From positions 30,998,200 through 31,062,199 of the forward strand of contig CM055271.1 of assembly GCA_029237695.1 (NCBI GenBank): DNA of 64,000 nucleotides, in the 5' to 3' direction. Under the pieces are notes generated by a model. That model had not been told where the DNA came from, did not search any database, and saw nothing but the letters and a program-made list of their open reading frames with translations. This stretch comes from Conchocele bisecta (taxonomy: Eukaryota; Mollusca; Bivalvia; Lucinida; Thyasiridae). A program made the translations under genes and the position numbers. This document shows positions 10,096 through 22,173 of the stretch, one piece after another (the stretch's first letter is position 1; the number at the start of each line of letters is the position of its first letter).

Positions 10096-12541
10096 TCTCA
10101 ATTGATTTCATACATAATAGCATCCGCGATATTCAAAGAATAATATTTATAACAGTCTTGTGTTTTTTATTAAATGATGACATCTTGCAATATGCTTTGA
10201 AAGTGTCATAAATATTCGTTGTCATGTACGGAAGAAAATCATAAATTATGTAAATATTTTTCATGAACTATGACAACTGTGGAAATGTATCAAATTACTT
10301 ACATGGTTGGTCTCATAACGGATCACTGTGTACATAGTATACGCATATACAAATATAAGGCCAAATATGTATAATTTGCAATTGTGTTATTGATTAGAAT
10401 ATTTGCACTAATTGACACTGAGAATGATTGGGAGTCAAAGCGTTTTCCTGGTATCATTAATGTTACTCCTTCAAAAAACATTAGCCCTGATCAGACTGCG
10501 CGGACTTGAGATTGATACAGATCGAGCTCCGTATCAGGTGCATACTTTGGTGGCGAAATTCTTATTTATGAATGAAATATAGCAAGTTAGGAGTCCTTTA
10601 GAATCGTCTCATTGAGATCATTGAGACTCCCAACTTGACATTTTTTGGTGCAGAAATTTGTTGTTATCCAGAATTGATAAAATTACGCACCTTAGCTTGA
10701 GCTCTGTTGATAGTTTATAAAACTTTTCTAATCAAACGTTTTAACAGTCATTCATTCAGTATCAAATAAACTGACTGCGTCTGTAGTTGTACTCTTGACC
10801 AAAGTTTGATGACCTGTTCATACACACTATCCCCAATTTATTCCAACATGGGAATGGGTGGTAGGAGGGAGCATGTGATGGGTAATTTAACGATCGGTGG
10901 TGTGTGTGTTCATCCTTCCCGGAATGCCGACCTACATGGTTTGGTCCTTTTCCAATCGCCAACTTGGACTCAAAACATATTTCCTTTTGCACACGCACTA
11001 AGTACGATTCAAGTCGAGGCGTTTTGCTGGTATCATTATTGTTACTACTTCGATGAAAACAAAACACGACAAATATAGGCCCTGGTCAGACTGCACGGAT
11101 GCGCTGGTTGATCTGGGGCTACACTGTCGCATATGTCGTAAGGTCCATTCCCCAGCCAGGACACACACTCAGCTAAATTCCTTGTGTCAAGTCTGACTTT
11201 GAGATTGAAGTAAGGTTTTGCAATGAAGATATTTATTTCTGCAAGGTGTATGTAACATAACATATGCTACATGCAATTATGTATCAACAGCACATTTTAA
11301 TTTGTAACTTGCTAGTGTGCCGGTCAGTTTGAACCGGCAGATATATATACACTGGTTAGAATACTAGTGCGTTCTTGTATCATCAGCTTATAGCTGTTAG
11401 AACAAGCAATTCTCCCAGCATTATTGTGGAAATCAGCACACACATGCTGTAGGCTACCAAGAGAGCATGGAACAAGATCAGGGTTGCTAATCCATTTAGA
11501 CAATGATGAATCCAGTCGGTAACAGTCTAGATCCTGATGTGACTGCTCATTCTGATCTGGACCTAAGCTGTAAAGATTACGGCCATAATAGTCGCTGGTG
11601 GTAATACAACTCACCTGTTCATATTCTCATGCACTATGGTCGAGTCTGGCGGTTACTGGAGACTCCAGCTGCAGCCACAGACGGACTAATGGGCAGTGAA
11701 AGTAGTTCGGCATGCTTTGTTATCTCATTAGCTGACCCCATAGTGCAATACAAAATCATTACTGTACACATAATGTTGGAAGAGCCATCTCTGTTGTACC
11801 AGGATTTCCAGCATGGTACAACAAAATATACGAAGATGACGAAGCTGTGTACTCGTACAAACTTCTGGAGGATTACAGGAAAGGCGACCTGAAAATAATG
11901 CCTGAGCAGCTGCATTAGGTACTTTAATTAGTTGTGTTTAGATAATTATCATGTCTTGTTAAATGTGTTACTGTTGAATGTTTATGCCCTTGTTTAATTT
12001 GTTGGCATAGACAGTTCCATTATATTGTTTGTACCATACCAGAGTAAGGTCTTTAACGTTATACACGCACTGCTACAACTATCATAAACTTCGATTAACT
12101 AATGGGAGGAGCCTAATTTACTGAAAAGTCATGCAATGATTGTTGTTCCGTGTATCATCCCATTAGTTTCTGATATACGGCACGCTACCACGATAGGCAA
12201 CTTCGGATGACTTCGGATGACTTCGGATGTCAAACACTGGACATGTACATTTCCAGCTGATTACATTCAATTCAGCCATTCATGACATAATACACGTTGA
12301 ATCAATAATTGACGCATGCATGCATAAGCAAAATATAGGACCTGGTGTATGAAACCAGAACAGATGTATATAAACACAGTCTGATCACGACTCAACACTA
12401 TTATTCATGCAGAAATAATGAAAACATGTACATTTGAACTCAGTAATAGTATAACTGTATCATATATTAATCAACATGTAGTTTCAAGTCAAATGCTGGT
12501 CTGCTGTCGGTATGGAAAAAAAACAACTTTATCATGTTCTT

Positions 12542-12596
12542 GTGTAGCAGGAATATACCCCTCGGCCTACAGGCTCGGGGTATATTCTTGCTACAC
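12542..12596. repeat. Strong 25-bp stem-loop
   Basis: The arms tgtagcaggaatatacccc and its complement, extended by cggcct/aggctcg, fold into a near-perfect hairpin with a loop of a few bases. The duplicate is at about 32091-32146. No T-run follows that would suggest a polymerase III terminator. It could be a tiny foldback element. At 12203-12233 the 10-base unit gacttcggat is repeated three times. Confidence 0.55.
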
Positions 12597-14421
12597 TCGA
12601 AACAATACGATATAAGTATAACTTATTTCTTAACATGATCAAAGTGGGGTGGGGAAGGGAATGATAATACAATACATGTATTTCTGAAAATTTACTAATA
12701 CATGCAACAGTTAACAGAAATAAAGCAAGTTATCATTTTGTAAACAGCATCAACCGATACCCCACACCCCTAAACACATATTCAACAGTTATAGTTAATT
12801 ATTTCCACTGCTGTGTCTATAGCTAAATATATACATGTGGCCATTTCTAACATTATCATACTAACAATTAATTAAATGTGATTCTCGAACTGAACACAGA
12901 AATGTATTCTTTTTCCGCAACATTATGCACTACATTAATGTACTTAATCCTTACGTATAAACAATATTATGGTGAAAATAATTGTTTTATGATATGCCAC
13001 TTGTGATGTAGACTTGCACCATGATCTGCATTTTTGGCCATTTATTCTGAATGCATAAACATCTTTCTCCAGTTCTAAGAAATGACCATTATTTTCCCAG
13101 TACCTGAATCATATATTGATTTGCATGTTTTTGCTAGTTGGCTGATTAAGCTGATATTTGTTTTGATATTTGTTCTTGATCATACATTAAGTAGTTTCCA
13201 TTTGTGGCATTTTGACCCCTGGAATCTCCATTTGACTTGGAATTTGCAATACAGGGATCACTATTGCTACATGTATATACACCATTGTTAATTGTATACT
13301 GAAATTTTAACCTTGCTCGGCCGTTTTAGTTAACTTATTTTATTTGCATATTGTTTACAAGTTCAGTATCATTGTTACTATATACAGTACTACATGTATA
13401 CAAATGGGATTGGATTAAAAGCAAGCTTATTTGAATCCTCTCCCTTACAGGAGACTAGATAGCATAGGAGGTCGTGCCTGTCATACATTTTCGAACAGTT
13501 TATATTTAATGATAGTTATATTTTTTTCCAGAATTATCAGTTGCTCTAGTTTCAACATCCTCTGATACACGGCAATAACATTAAAGATGACAATATGAAA
13601 TATCCATGATTTAAACATCGGCCATTTTGACCCTTGAATTTCGAAGCCTGTTTAAAACCTTGATTAAGCATAGTAAGTATATACATTAATGGTGCATTAT
13701 AACCTTCTGCATGCAACATAGACATGAAGACAGTTAGACTACTAATCTCTGTTTTGTTTCTAGCGAAAGAAAAATACACTTTGTTTTGGCTAATAACCTC
13801 AACAAACATACAAACATGATGTTTATCTAATGTGTTGCCATACATATTTTAGAAAGAATATTAACATTTAAAATACACTTAAGATTTAAATCAAAAGGGA
13901 AAAGTATGGTCGAGTTATGGTTTAGCTTACCCAAAACAAAACATTTTTTCTTTGGCTACATGTTGATGTTTGTTTCATTTTCTCTTTATTTGTTATTCAC
14001 TGTTACAATTATATTTTATTGCAGATTTGTATCACGAACAGGATGAACAGTGCAAACTTCTTGTGAATATTTAGATGGTTTAGTGTTCTCAGTCTAGTCA
14101 TGTTCTAGCATGTGTGATGTACAAACATACCAGCATGAGTTTATTATAATGTATATATTAAAGTGTGGTCCAAACAATAAATTAAAATAAAATGGCGGCC
14201 ATCTTGTATCTTGATCATTATGATGAATACATGAGCATAGCATTGTCAGCAAGTAGCACTAAGTACAATACTTTTACCTACAGCATTTATGTAAGCATAT
14301 ATATTTCCACATTCACATAATAATATCATTTTATTACTTCTGTAAATCTGAACAATTAATAATTTGGTGGCCATTTTGTTTTTGTTAAATATTATTAATT
14401 AAGTGAGTCCTATAGAAACCA

Positions 14422-14629
14422 CAGGCAATGTTGAATATCCCCCACCCACTTGAATTCATGTAGCATAGATTGAATACAATGGAATTATTTTAGTAGCCCT
14501 GTGTTAGAAACATGAATAACTTTGGTGAAGTTCGGATTATACAAAGTTATGTAATATGTACCACAGGGCTACTAAAATAATTCCATTGTACGTTAATTCA
14601 AATGGGTGGGGGATATTCAACATTGCCTA
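14422..14629. mobile_element. Foldback element with arms of about 70-80 bp
   Basis: caggcaatgttgaatatccc at 14422 and its reverse complement ending at 14629 bound two long inverted arms that also share acaatggaattattttagta. The loop is about 60 bases. It is nested in the duplicated block, with a second copy at about 33968-34182 where the loop has gained a few bases. Confidence 0.65.
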
Positions 14630-14964
14630 TGATATGTACATATTCATACCATGATAATACCATTTTATTACATCCATAATTTGTGAAATAGTAAGAATTT
14701 GGCAGCCATCTTGTTTTAATTTTGCATATTTCGCTACCTTATGTTAATAAGTCATGTTTCCAACATTCACTAAATCTATATATATATTAGTCTGTATAGT
14801 GGTCTACATTTCCATTCCATTAAAATGAAACACTAGGAACTTTGATTCATTGTGGATGTGTTAACAGCTCCATGATTTTTATCGCGCTATTAGCCCCAAT
14901 TCTCATGCATTCATGCCTTCTCATTGATTCGTGCTCCTACTAGAAAACAAGTAAATAAGCAGAA

Positions 14965-15170
14965 TTACTGACGAGTCGGACCATGGACAGGTCGGCCATG
15001 TACGAGTCGGCCCATGTATGTGGACAGGTCGGCCCACGGGAAGGTCGGACGAGTCGGACCATATTTGTGGAAAGGTCGGACCACATAGTGGGACGAGTCG
15101 GCCCATGAACTATTATTAGGTCGGATCATGTACGTGGACGAGTCGGCCCATGAAGAATTATTAATCAAAC
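14965..15170 (+). repeat. Degenerate gtcgg minisatellite
   Basis: About ten irregular units of the type gacgagtcggcccatg or ggaaaggtcggaccaca occur, spaced 17-24 bases apart. The second copy is at 34522-34712. They are imperfect and no protein frame is favoured. The opening ctgacgag resembles a hammerhead-ribozyme core, but the rest of that core is missing. Confidence 0.6.
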
Positions 15171-15302
15171 GTCGGTTGAAATATCCGACACTTTAATAAT
15201 AAAAGTTGCAATATTTGGCGAATATGACTCTTTTTCAAAATCTGAATTAGTTACGCTATTTATCGTTATATTTCTTGTGACATACATAAAATATGATATA
15301 GA

Positions 15303-15955
15303 CCTATCCAGCACGTAGTGTGTCGCTAGGCAGAATTCTACTGAAACACCGGAATGCTACGCATGCGCATTGGCCTGTAGGGCAAAAGAAAACACGGAAG
15401 TGAAATGTTGTCGTTTGCTGTCATCGTTAATTTAGCGGATTAATTAGATTACAGGCCTGTCATTTCTCCCGTGTTGTGCCCGATTACCAACTTTGTGTTC
15501 ATATTACCCGCGTATGTGTATTGGTGTTCAAACATCCGGCAATTTGTCGACACAAATCACTAGTTTGCTTTGATGTGTCGAGGTCAGAAAATGAAAATAG
15601 ATTACAAATACTGACAAACGTTCACCCATGTTAGGTACACTTTCAAACACAATACAACGCTTTTAATTAATACACGAGATAATTATACGATGTGAGTTAA
15701 TTTATTGATTAATATTCTCCGCAGTGAAAGCTTAATTCGAGTTGATATAGAGATAATAATGTCCACCCTCTCGTTGACAACACCTGAAATGAGATGGCAC
15801 GATTTACCCAAATCTTCACGTAATCATTATATGTGTTAATAATTAAAGCTGTATACATCATAATAACAATGTTTAGACTATACTTATATACTATCAGTCA
15901 TGAATTTGCTCATACCAGGACCCATTTTAATGTTTTGAGGCAAATTTATATATGA
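15303..15955. other. No gene recognised
   Basis: This is AT-rich single-copy-looking sequence between the end of duplicated block copy 1 and the hAT element. I see no open frame with family resemblance and no inverted repeats of note. Confidence 0.5.
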
Positions 15956-16246
15956 CAGAGCTGCCAACTGTTACGATTTTTCCGTATTTGTTCCGGAAAA
16001 TACGTTAGAAATACGGAAGTACGGACAACAATTAAAAAGTACGATTTTTAAAAAAATCAGCGCGGGAATATCTGGAAATAATAATAAAATAATAATTTCG
16101 TTTCCAAATTCTTCAAATAAATCCTCATTTTGTATTTACCCGTAATCATACTCGCCTATGCGCTTACCATTTGGATTTTTGTTGTGTAGTAATAGCAGTT
16201 TCAAGCGCTCAGTGATATTGATTTATTCATCGCGTAAATTCTGAAA

Positions 16247-18694
16247 ATGTCTGCTCGAAAGCGCGCAGCCGACGCATCTGGGGTTCATAAAAAAGTTAGG
16301 AGAACACAGAAATTCATCACGGATTACAGTGATACATGGCCCCATTTAGTCCCATCGAAGCGCGGTGATGAATTTGCGTTTTGCAAGCAATGTCATTCCG
16401 ATTTTTCGGTTGGTCATGGTGGCCGAGACGATTGTAGAAGGCACATTGACAGTAAAAAACACCAAGAATACAATACACGCATCTTAGCACCACCACTAAG
16501 AATATTTCAACGTTTTTCAAGGCATCAGTCCCAGAATCTAATGAATTAGGCCCCACCCGAGCAGAAACATTGTTTACACACTTCCTTGTTGAACACAACT
16601 TGCCAATGTCTGCAGCAGACCATGCCACCAAATTATTTCCAAAAATGTTTCCCGACTCGAAAATAGCTGGTAAATACAGTAGTGGAAGAACAAAAACGAC
16701 TGCTATAGTTAATGAATTGGGGAAGGAGAGTATGTTAGAACTTGCCACTGTAATGAAAACTCAGCCATTTAGCATTGCCACCGACGGAAGTAGCGAAGGT
16801 GAAGATAAATTCTTTCCTATTGTTGTCCGACATGTAGATCATGAAACTGGGATTGTTCGCTCGGAATTGTTGAGTAATCCAATAAGTAATGAAAGTGCAA
16901 CAGGAGAAAACATTTTTAATGTATTGGACAGTTCTCTAAACGAACATGAAGTAAAGTGGGATAACTGTGTTGCGTTTGGTTCGGACAATGCTAGTGTAAT
17001 GACCGGTTCCAAAAAAGGTGTAATATCATTTATTACACAGAAATGCCCCGAGATATACTTTGTTGGCTGTCCATGCCACTTGATACACTTGGCTGCTGAG
17101 TATGGTGCCAGACAATTACCTGTCCACGTTGATGAACTACTAACTGATATTTATTATTACCTGGATAAAAGTACGAAGCGACAGAGTGCCTTAAAGCAAA
17201 TGCAAGTGTTTTGTGGAACTGAACAAAGAAAGATTCTAAAACATGTATCCACCAGGTGGCTGTCCCTCGAACAGTGTATTAACAGACTTCTTCAACAATG
17301 GCGGCCACTTCGAGAATATTTTGAGAATGAGTGCAAATCGGGCGCGTCTACCAGCAAAGCCAAACCAGCAAACCCTAGCAAGACTGCTAGTAGTCCAAGC
17401 ACATCCAAACCAGCTAAGCCTAGCAAGACTGCTAGTAGTCCCAGGTCAGCCAAACCAGCAAAGCCTATTAAGCCTGCTACTTGTCACAGTTCAGCCAAAC
17501 CAGCAAAGCCTAGTAAGCCTGCTACTAGTCACAGTTCAGCCAAACCAGCAAAGCCTAGTAAGCCTGCTACTAGTCCCAGTACAGCCAAACCAGCAAAGCC
17601 TAGCAAGTCTACTAGTAGTACCAACACATCAAAGGCACTACATGTATCTAGTACAAATAAACATACATCCACTAGTAGCGTATCTGAGACAATAAGTAAG
17701 GAGTCTGCTTCCATTATCAGTAGTGTGAGTGGTACATCCAAATTTTCAGATAATGAAACCAGTAAGTCTATTCCATCAACTGGAATATCTGACAGGAAGC
17801 ATAGGGTGAAATCCAGCTTACAATCAGCACAATTCAAAGTGTACACATTGTTCCTCCAACACATTATTCCAGTGTTCAATGCAGTAAATGTATTATTGCA
17901 GTCAGATAAACCACTGATTTACAGACTTCGCCGGGTATTACTGAACCTTCTGAAGCAACTGCTCTTGAAATTTGTCAGGCCGAGTGCAATGGTATTTAGT
18001 GATGTTCGTCAGGTTGACTACACTACAAAGTACAACCACAAAGATGACAAAGACTTGGTGATTGGTTCGGAAACGAGGGAATATATCAAACACACCAAAG
18101 GCCTAGATGAGAAGAAGACCAAATTATTCTATGACAATGTGAAGAACTACCTCATCACAGCATGTGACTACATCAAAAAGAAATTTCCATTGAATGACAC
18201 ATTACTGAAACATGCTGAAATTGTGGACATCAGTTTGAGACAACAATCTAATTTCAATTCCGTGAAGTACTTCATCAACAGGTTTCCAGCAATGTTGCCG
18301 AAAGGTGCGTGTGAGAATGACATTGAAGAGGAATTCTGTAACTTCCAAGTTGATGAACAATGAATGACAATATCTGTGCATTAGAACGGGCAGACAGCCA
18401 GTGGTTTGAAATCTCTAAGTTAGTAATGATGAATGTGGCTCTCAGAAGTACAAAGTGTTGCCAAAAGTAATGTCAAACATACTTGTAATCCCGCAAAGCA
18501 ATGCTGAATGTGAACGTGTGTTTTCCATAGTAAGGAAGAACAAAACAGACTTTCGAGGCTCAATGAACCATCAGACACTTGAAAAATTGTTAGTTTTGAA
18601 AATAAACAGCACCACAACCTGCTTCAACCAATCTCTGAGCGAGGCTACACTGAAACGGGCGAAATCCGCAACCTACCAGGCTCTAAATAATTGA
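16247..18694 (+). pseudogene. hAT-family transposase, frame-broken
   Basis: The N-terminal about 85 residues form a BED-like or related zinc-binding segment (FCKQCHSDF, then CRRHIDSKKH). The central part has the hAT RNase-H-like features FSIATDGSS, AFGSDNASVMTG and VGCPCHLIHLAAEYGA. The C-terminal dimerisation motif is present: IPQSNAECERVFSIVRKNKTDF. The frame breaks near 16485, where HLSTTTKNIS continues in another frame. It breaks again at the stop at 18361, and once more near 18420 (SQKYKVLPKVM resumes the original sense). Each break is a single-base shift. An unusual Ser/Pro/Lys/Ala-rich repeat interrupts the middle (see 17340). No intron is needed. Function, if intact, would be cut-and-paste transposition in the nucleus. 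Confidence 0.88.
17340..17640 (+). repeat. In-frame 45-bp minisatellite inside the hAT transposase
   Basis: About six units of 15 codons encode variants of SAKPAKPSKPATSHS. The DNA unit is about 45 bp and is well conserved between neighbouring copies. It sits between the GCPCH/WLSLEQC region and the C-terminal third, where the hAT fold normally carries an insertion domain. Length is kept in multiples of three, so the repeat did not break the frame. Confidence 0.8.
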
Positions 18695-18823
18695 CTAGAT
18701 TATGTAAGTATTCATATAAGTGAGTACTGATTTGTGTTCCTGAAAACATATGTGGTGTTCCTGAAAATAGCCTCTTTTTCTCTCCATGTTCCTCATGTGA
18801 CCGACATGGGGTTGGCAGCTCTG

Positions 18824-19383
18824 ATATGAAACCTTTTTAGACTTTTAGCACATCAGAAGTTCGATGTGCCCATGTATGCACAGGTGTTTCTAGCGTGTCT
18901 TATGTACAAAACAATTCAAATGCGCCCGGGTTAATGATAAGTGTTAACTTCAGATTCGACAACTGAGACATATTTAATGTGGAACGATCCGTTATAATAA
19001 TGCTATATCAGTCGCTTTCCCTTTCATCGATTATCTCCCCCTGTTCGAATTAGCATTTTGGGAATAGTGGATATATTGTGATGGTGCACTACCGACTGTG
19101 CGTTTTAATCTTATTTTCTGTCAATATGTGCCTGTTATATGATATACTATTGATATAGTGTAGAGAAATTAAATATTATAATTATAAATGTTATTTTTAA
19201 AGAATATTTGAGTAAATTGTGCTGCCACGAGAGATGCAAGGCCCATTTTTATGAAAATTTTCCTATTTTCTGGTAGGTATATGCTAAGTAAATTTCTGGC
19301 ATTAAACTGGTAGAATTATGACAGGCCTGGAATTAATCATACAAATATTGTGTAGATCTATATGAGACACTAACATATTCACA
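18824..19383. other. Upstream region of the THAP transposase, no gene seen
   Basis: This is AT-rich sequence between the hAT element and the THAP start codon. A ttatctccccctgttcg word at about 19027 is echoed at about 19834 (ttatctccccct). I looked for but could not define the terminal inverted repeat expected for the element that encodes the THAP transposase. Confidence 0.4.
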
Positions 19384-19749
19384 ATGCCATCATCATGCTG
19401 TGCTGTTGGCTGCACTGCGAGGTGTGAGACGGGATCAGCGGTGAAAATGTTTCGGTTTCCGAACCAATCTGTGGACCCGGACAGGCGCGACAAATGGATC
19501 CAGAAAGTCGGTCGTTTTTCCTGCAGCAGACCAGACTAGCTCACGTCCAGATGGTCTGTGGGAACCAAAGCCTCATGATAGAATATGCAGCAAGCATTTT
19601 GTTCAAGGTAATGTTAAACAGCTTAAATAGAAAATATATGATTGGACAGCTCACCTCACAGAGACTGTGTCGCCCCGTCATAAATTTGAGTTTAAATCAA
19701 GCTAACCCAAGCTGGAATAAGAAAACTCGTAAAACTTTTAAACAGTTGT

Positions 19750-19960
19750 AGATACAGACCAGAAACTTGGTATGTAGCTTCCTTATGATGAGTGGATGCA
19801 CAAAGTTTATTTCGATTTGACCCCTGGGTCATGGATTATCTCCCCCTTTTTGGCTTAGAATTTGGCAATTTTGCCTTGTAAGTGGTAACACTTTTAAACC
19901 CTAATAGCTACACACGTGAAACTTGGTATGTAGCTTCCTTATGATGAGTAGATGCGCACA
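19750..19960 (+). repeat. Direct repeat in the transposase intron
   Basis: gaaacttggtatgtagcttc occurs at about 19764 and 19919, each time followed by cttatgatgagt and a gcacaaagttta-like end. The spacing is about 155 bases. This is a dispersed, non-coding repeat inside the intron. Confidence 0.55.
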
Positions 19961-20499
19961 GTTTATACCAGAGACATCATCTGATACATTTTCTGGCAAA
20001 CTAAACATTCATTCACCATTACCACATTTTATATCAGATGTAAATTTCCACACTGATATCAGGGGCGATAACCGTGTTTCCTTAAAATGTCCAGACATTA
20101 CTATTTATTCACTGTATTTTATTTTTTATGTGCAATGATCATACCTTATAATCTGTCGAAAAAAAATAATATTTTTTCAGGTGACACATTTAATTAGTAT
20201 AAATAATTAAAACATGTCAAGCCTCATTTGCATATGAAAATAGCCTGATACCACCGCGCGTCACTATCAGTAAAATAAATATTACTAAATGATTATATCT
20301 GTATAGCGGGCACTCGTAAGTGTTAGACCTGGTGGAATAGTGACACAAGTATACACTTATTTAATTCCTAATAAGAACAGTTTGTGCCTACTGAGTGGGC
20401 ATGTACCTTTAATATACATCCATATGTTCATTATGTCGCCCACACATGTGGCTTTCATGTCAAATTACTAAGAAAATGCTTTTCTCCTGTTTACATAAT

Positions 20500-20737
20500 T
20501 ATATGTGGTGGTGACTGTAGAAACGTGGTTTTTGGGTTTTGTGACCAGTGTAGATCCAGATCAGCTAGTGCATCTGCAGTCTGATCAGGATCTGCACTGT
20601 TCGCCATTCCATCAATGACACGCCTGTAATGCTTCTAACAAGCAATATGGATTGTTATCGGGCTACATGAGTGCTATTTGATCAGGAGCTACACTTGTCA
20701 CTAATTCCATAAGCCCCATTTCTCCAGTCACAACCAT
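20500..20737. mobile_element. MITE of the gagaaatggggcttatg family
   Basis: The right end (cataagccccatttctccag then tcacaacc) is the reverse complement of the family end. The left end near 20506 (ggtgactgtagaaacg) is degraded. The interior includes cagtctgatcaggatctgca. It lies in the intron of the THAP transposase, just upstream of exon 2. Confidence 0.55.
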
Positions 20738-22173
20738 ATATATATATATATAGCTGATGAAGCATACTCAAAGATCAATATGTTGTTGCAGGTAGACCTT
20801 CTTCAGAGGTAACTGATACAGACTATCTGCCAACCATATTCCAGCACACCCCTTTAAACAAGAAAACTCTACAAATGAAAGTGAACAGGTACAACCGTTT
20901 AAAAGACAGAGGAGAAAAAAAATCAAAATCTGTTGCTGCTATAGCTCTCATGAAATTATCCAGTTATGGTGAAGAATGTGTGATGGAAGTAGAAAATTTT
21001 GATACTGCCAGTAAAACGTGTGCATGCCAGGCTAGTGTCACGACTAAGGAAGTTGGGATTCAAACCGACCATTCACATTTACATGTACATGTAGAACATG
21101 CTGATAACTATATTTATGACCAACAAAATTGTACAATAAAGAAACAAGAAGATCTTATTAACACATTACTAATGATGAGCAAAACACTCAGTGATCAAAG
21201 CGTCGAACTACGCAATATAATAAATAATTTAAATGTAAAATTGTTATCACTGGAAATGGAAAACAAACACCTTGAAGAGAAGATCCGTGAAATGTTTAGT
21301 TACAAATATATTGAAAATGATGACGTAAAAACTAACTACTACACTGGACTGCCTAATTATTCAATATTCGAGACTGTGTTCATTCACACAGTAAAACATG
21401 TAAATAGAAAACATACAAAATTGAATTTGAAAGACGAAATGTTCATGACCTTGATGAAATTACGGCACAATCCAGGAATGCAAGATCTGGCCTACAGATT
21501 TGGTATAAGTAAGGCTTCGGTGACTAACATATTTCATGTTTGGCTAAATGCCCTATATTCATCTCTAGGAGGACTTGTTACATGGCCACCACTTGACAAG
21601 GAACTGCAGCTACCTGAAGTGTTTCGGAACAGTAAATTCAAAAAAGTACGCTGTATTATCGACTGTACAGAAGGTATTCATTGAACGTCCAACTGCTCTG
21701 AAAGCACGTGCACAGACCTATTCAAACTACAAAAAACATAACACCATCAACATTTTGATAGGTATCAGTCCATCGGGTGCTGTGACATTCTTATCAGAGT
21801 GCGGGGGTGGGACGGACGGGTGAGTGACCGGAAAATAACAGTTGAAAGCGGCCTGCTAGATCTGTTTGTGCCAGGTGATGTTGTGATGGCTGATCGTGGC
21901 TTCAACATGAAAGATGATTTTGCCCAACGCAGTGTAGAATTAATTGTGCCGGCCTTTACTAGAGGCAAACAACAGCTGTCAGCACAGGAAGTTGAAGAAT
22001 CAAGACAGATGTCAAGAGCGAGAATTCACGTTGAACGGGTCATTGGTCGGATAAAGGATTTTAAGATCATTAGTGGGCCAATGCCCATAACATTTGTGAA
22101 GGGAAAGGGCACTTGTAAAAAGATTTTGCGAGTTGTGAGTGGTGTAGTTAACATTAATCCACCATTGCTTTAG

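Larger units (their letters stand above)
8146..15302. repeat. 7.16-kb duplicated block, copy 1
   Basis: The stretch matches 27694-34857 base for base in the same orientation apart from scattered substitutions and small indels. Examples are a few bases missing near 28275 and a 17-base difference near 10033. It begins inside the MITE at 8085 and ends at gatatag. The sequence then diverges completely from copy 2. I see no protein-coding gene inside. It contains a CpG-richer promoter-like patch, a set of hairpins, SINE and MITE pieces and a short minisatellite. There are no terminal inverted repeats at the block ends and no helitron-type ends, so it does not look like a standard transposon. Confidence 0.9.
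15956..18823 (+). mobile_element. hAT-type DNA transposon, 2.87 kb
   Basis: The ends are a 13-bp terminal inverted repeat, CAGAGCTGCCAAC at 15956 and GTTGGCAGCTCTG ending at 18823. Both sides are flanked by the same six bases, atatga. hAT elements classically make 8-bp duplications. A 6-bp direct repeat means either a lineage with a shorter duplication or two mutated bases. The interior holds one broken transposase gene in plus orientation. The boundaries are convincing because TIR, flanking repeat and gene position all agree. Confidence 0.85.
19384..22173 (+). pseudogene. THAP-domain DDE_Tnp_4 transposase (ISL2EU-like), two exons, frame-broken
   Basis: Exon 1 (19384-19607) starts MPSSCCAVGCTARCE and carries a complete THAP zinc-finger pattern (C-x3-C, DKWIQ, then ICSKHF). 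It has one frameshift near 19530. The donor caag/gtaatg and the acceptor ttgcag before 20793 join to GRPSSEV in frame, and LPTIF follows as in other THAP domains. Exon 2 (20793-22173) has a coiled coil (about 21130-21300), a helix-turn-helix (LAYRFGISKASVTNIF) and the DDE domain. The D of IDCTE, the D of VMADRGF and the E of RIHVERVIGRIKDF are all visible. Frame breaks lie at about 21675 and 21810. It is convergent to the YqaJ nuclease gene, the arrangement expected for a two-gene ISL2EU-type element. Confidence 0.88.

Noticed and set aside
14975..15170. Hammerhead-ribozyme-like ctgacgag at the start of the gtcgg repeat
   Set aside because: No GAAA half of the core or closing stem follows at a suitable distance on either strand.
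8146..15302. Duplicated block as a helitron or a TIR transposon
   Set aside because: The ends (catttattttt and gatatag) have no inverted repeat, no TC start with CTRR end, and no 3' hairpin. Only a possible 3-bp flank duplication was seen at copy 2.
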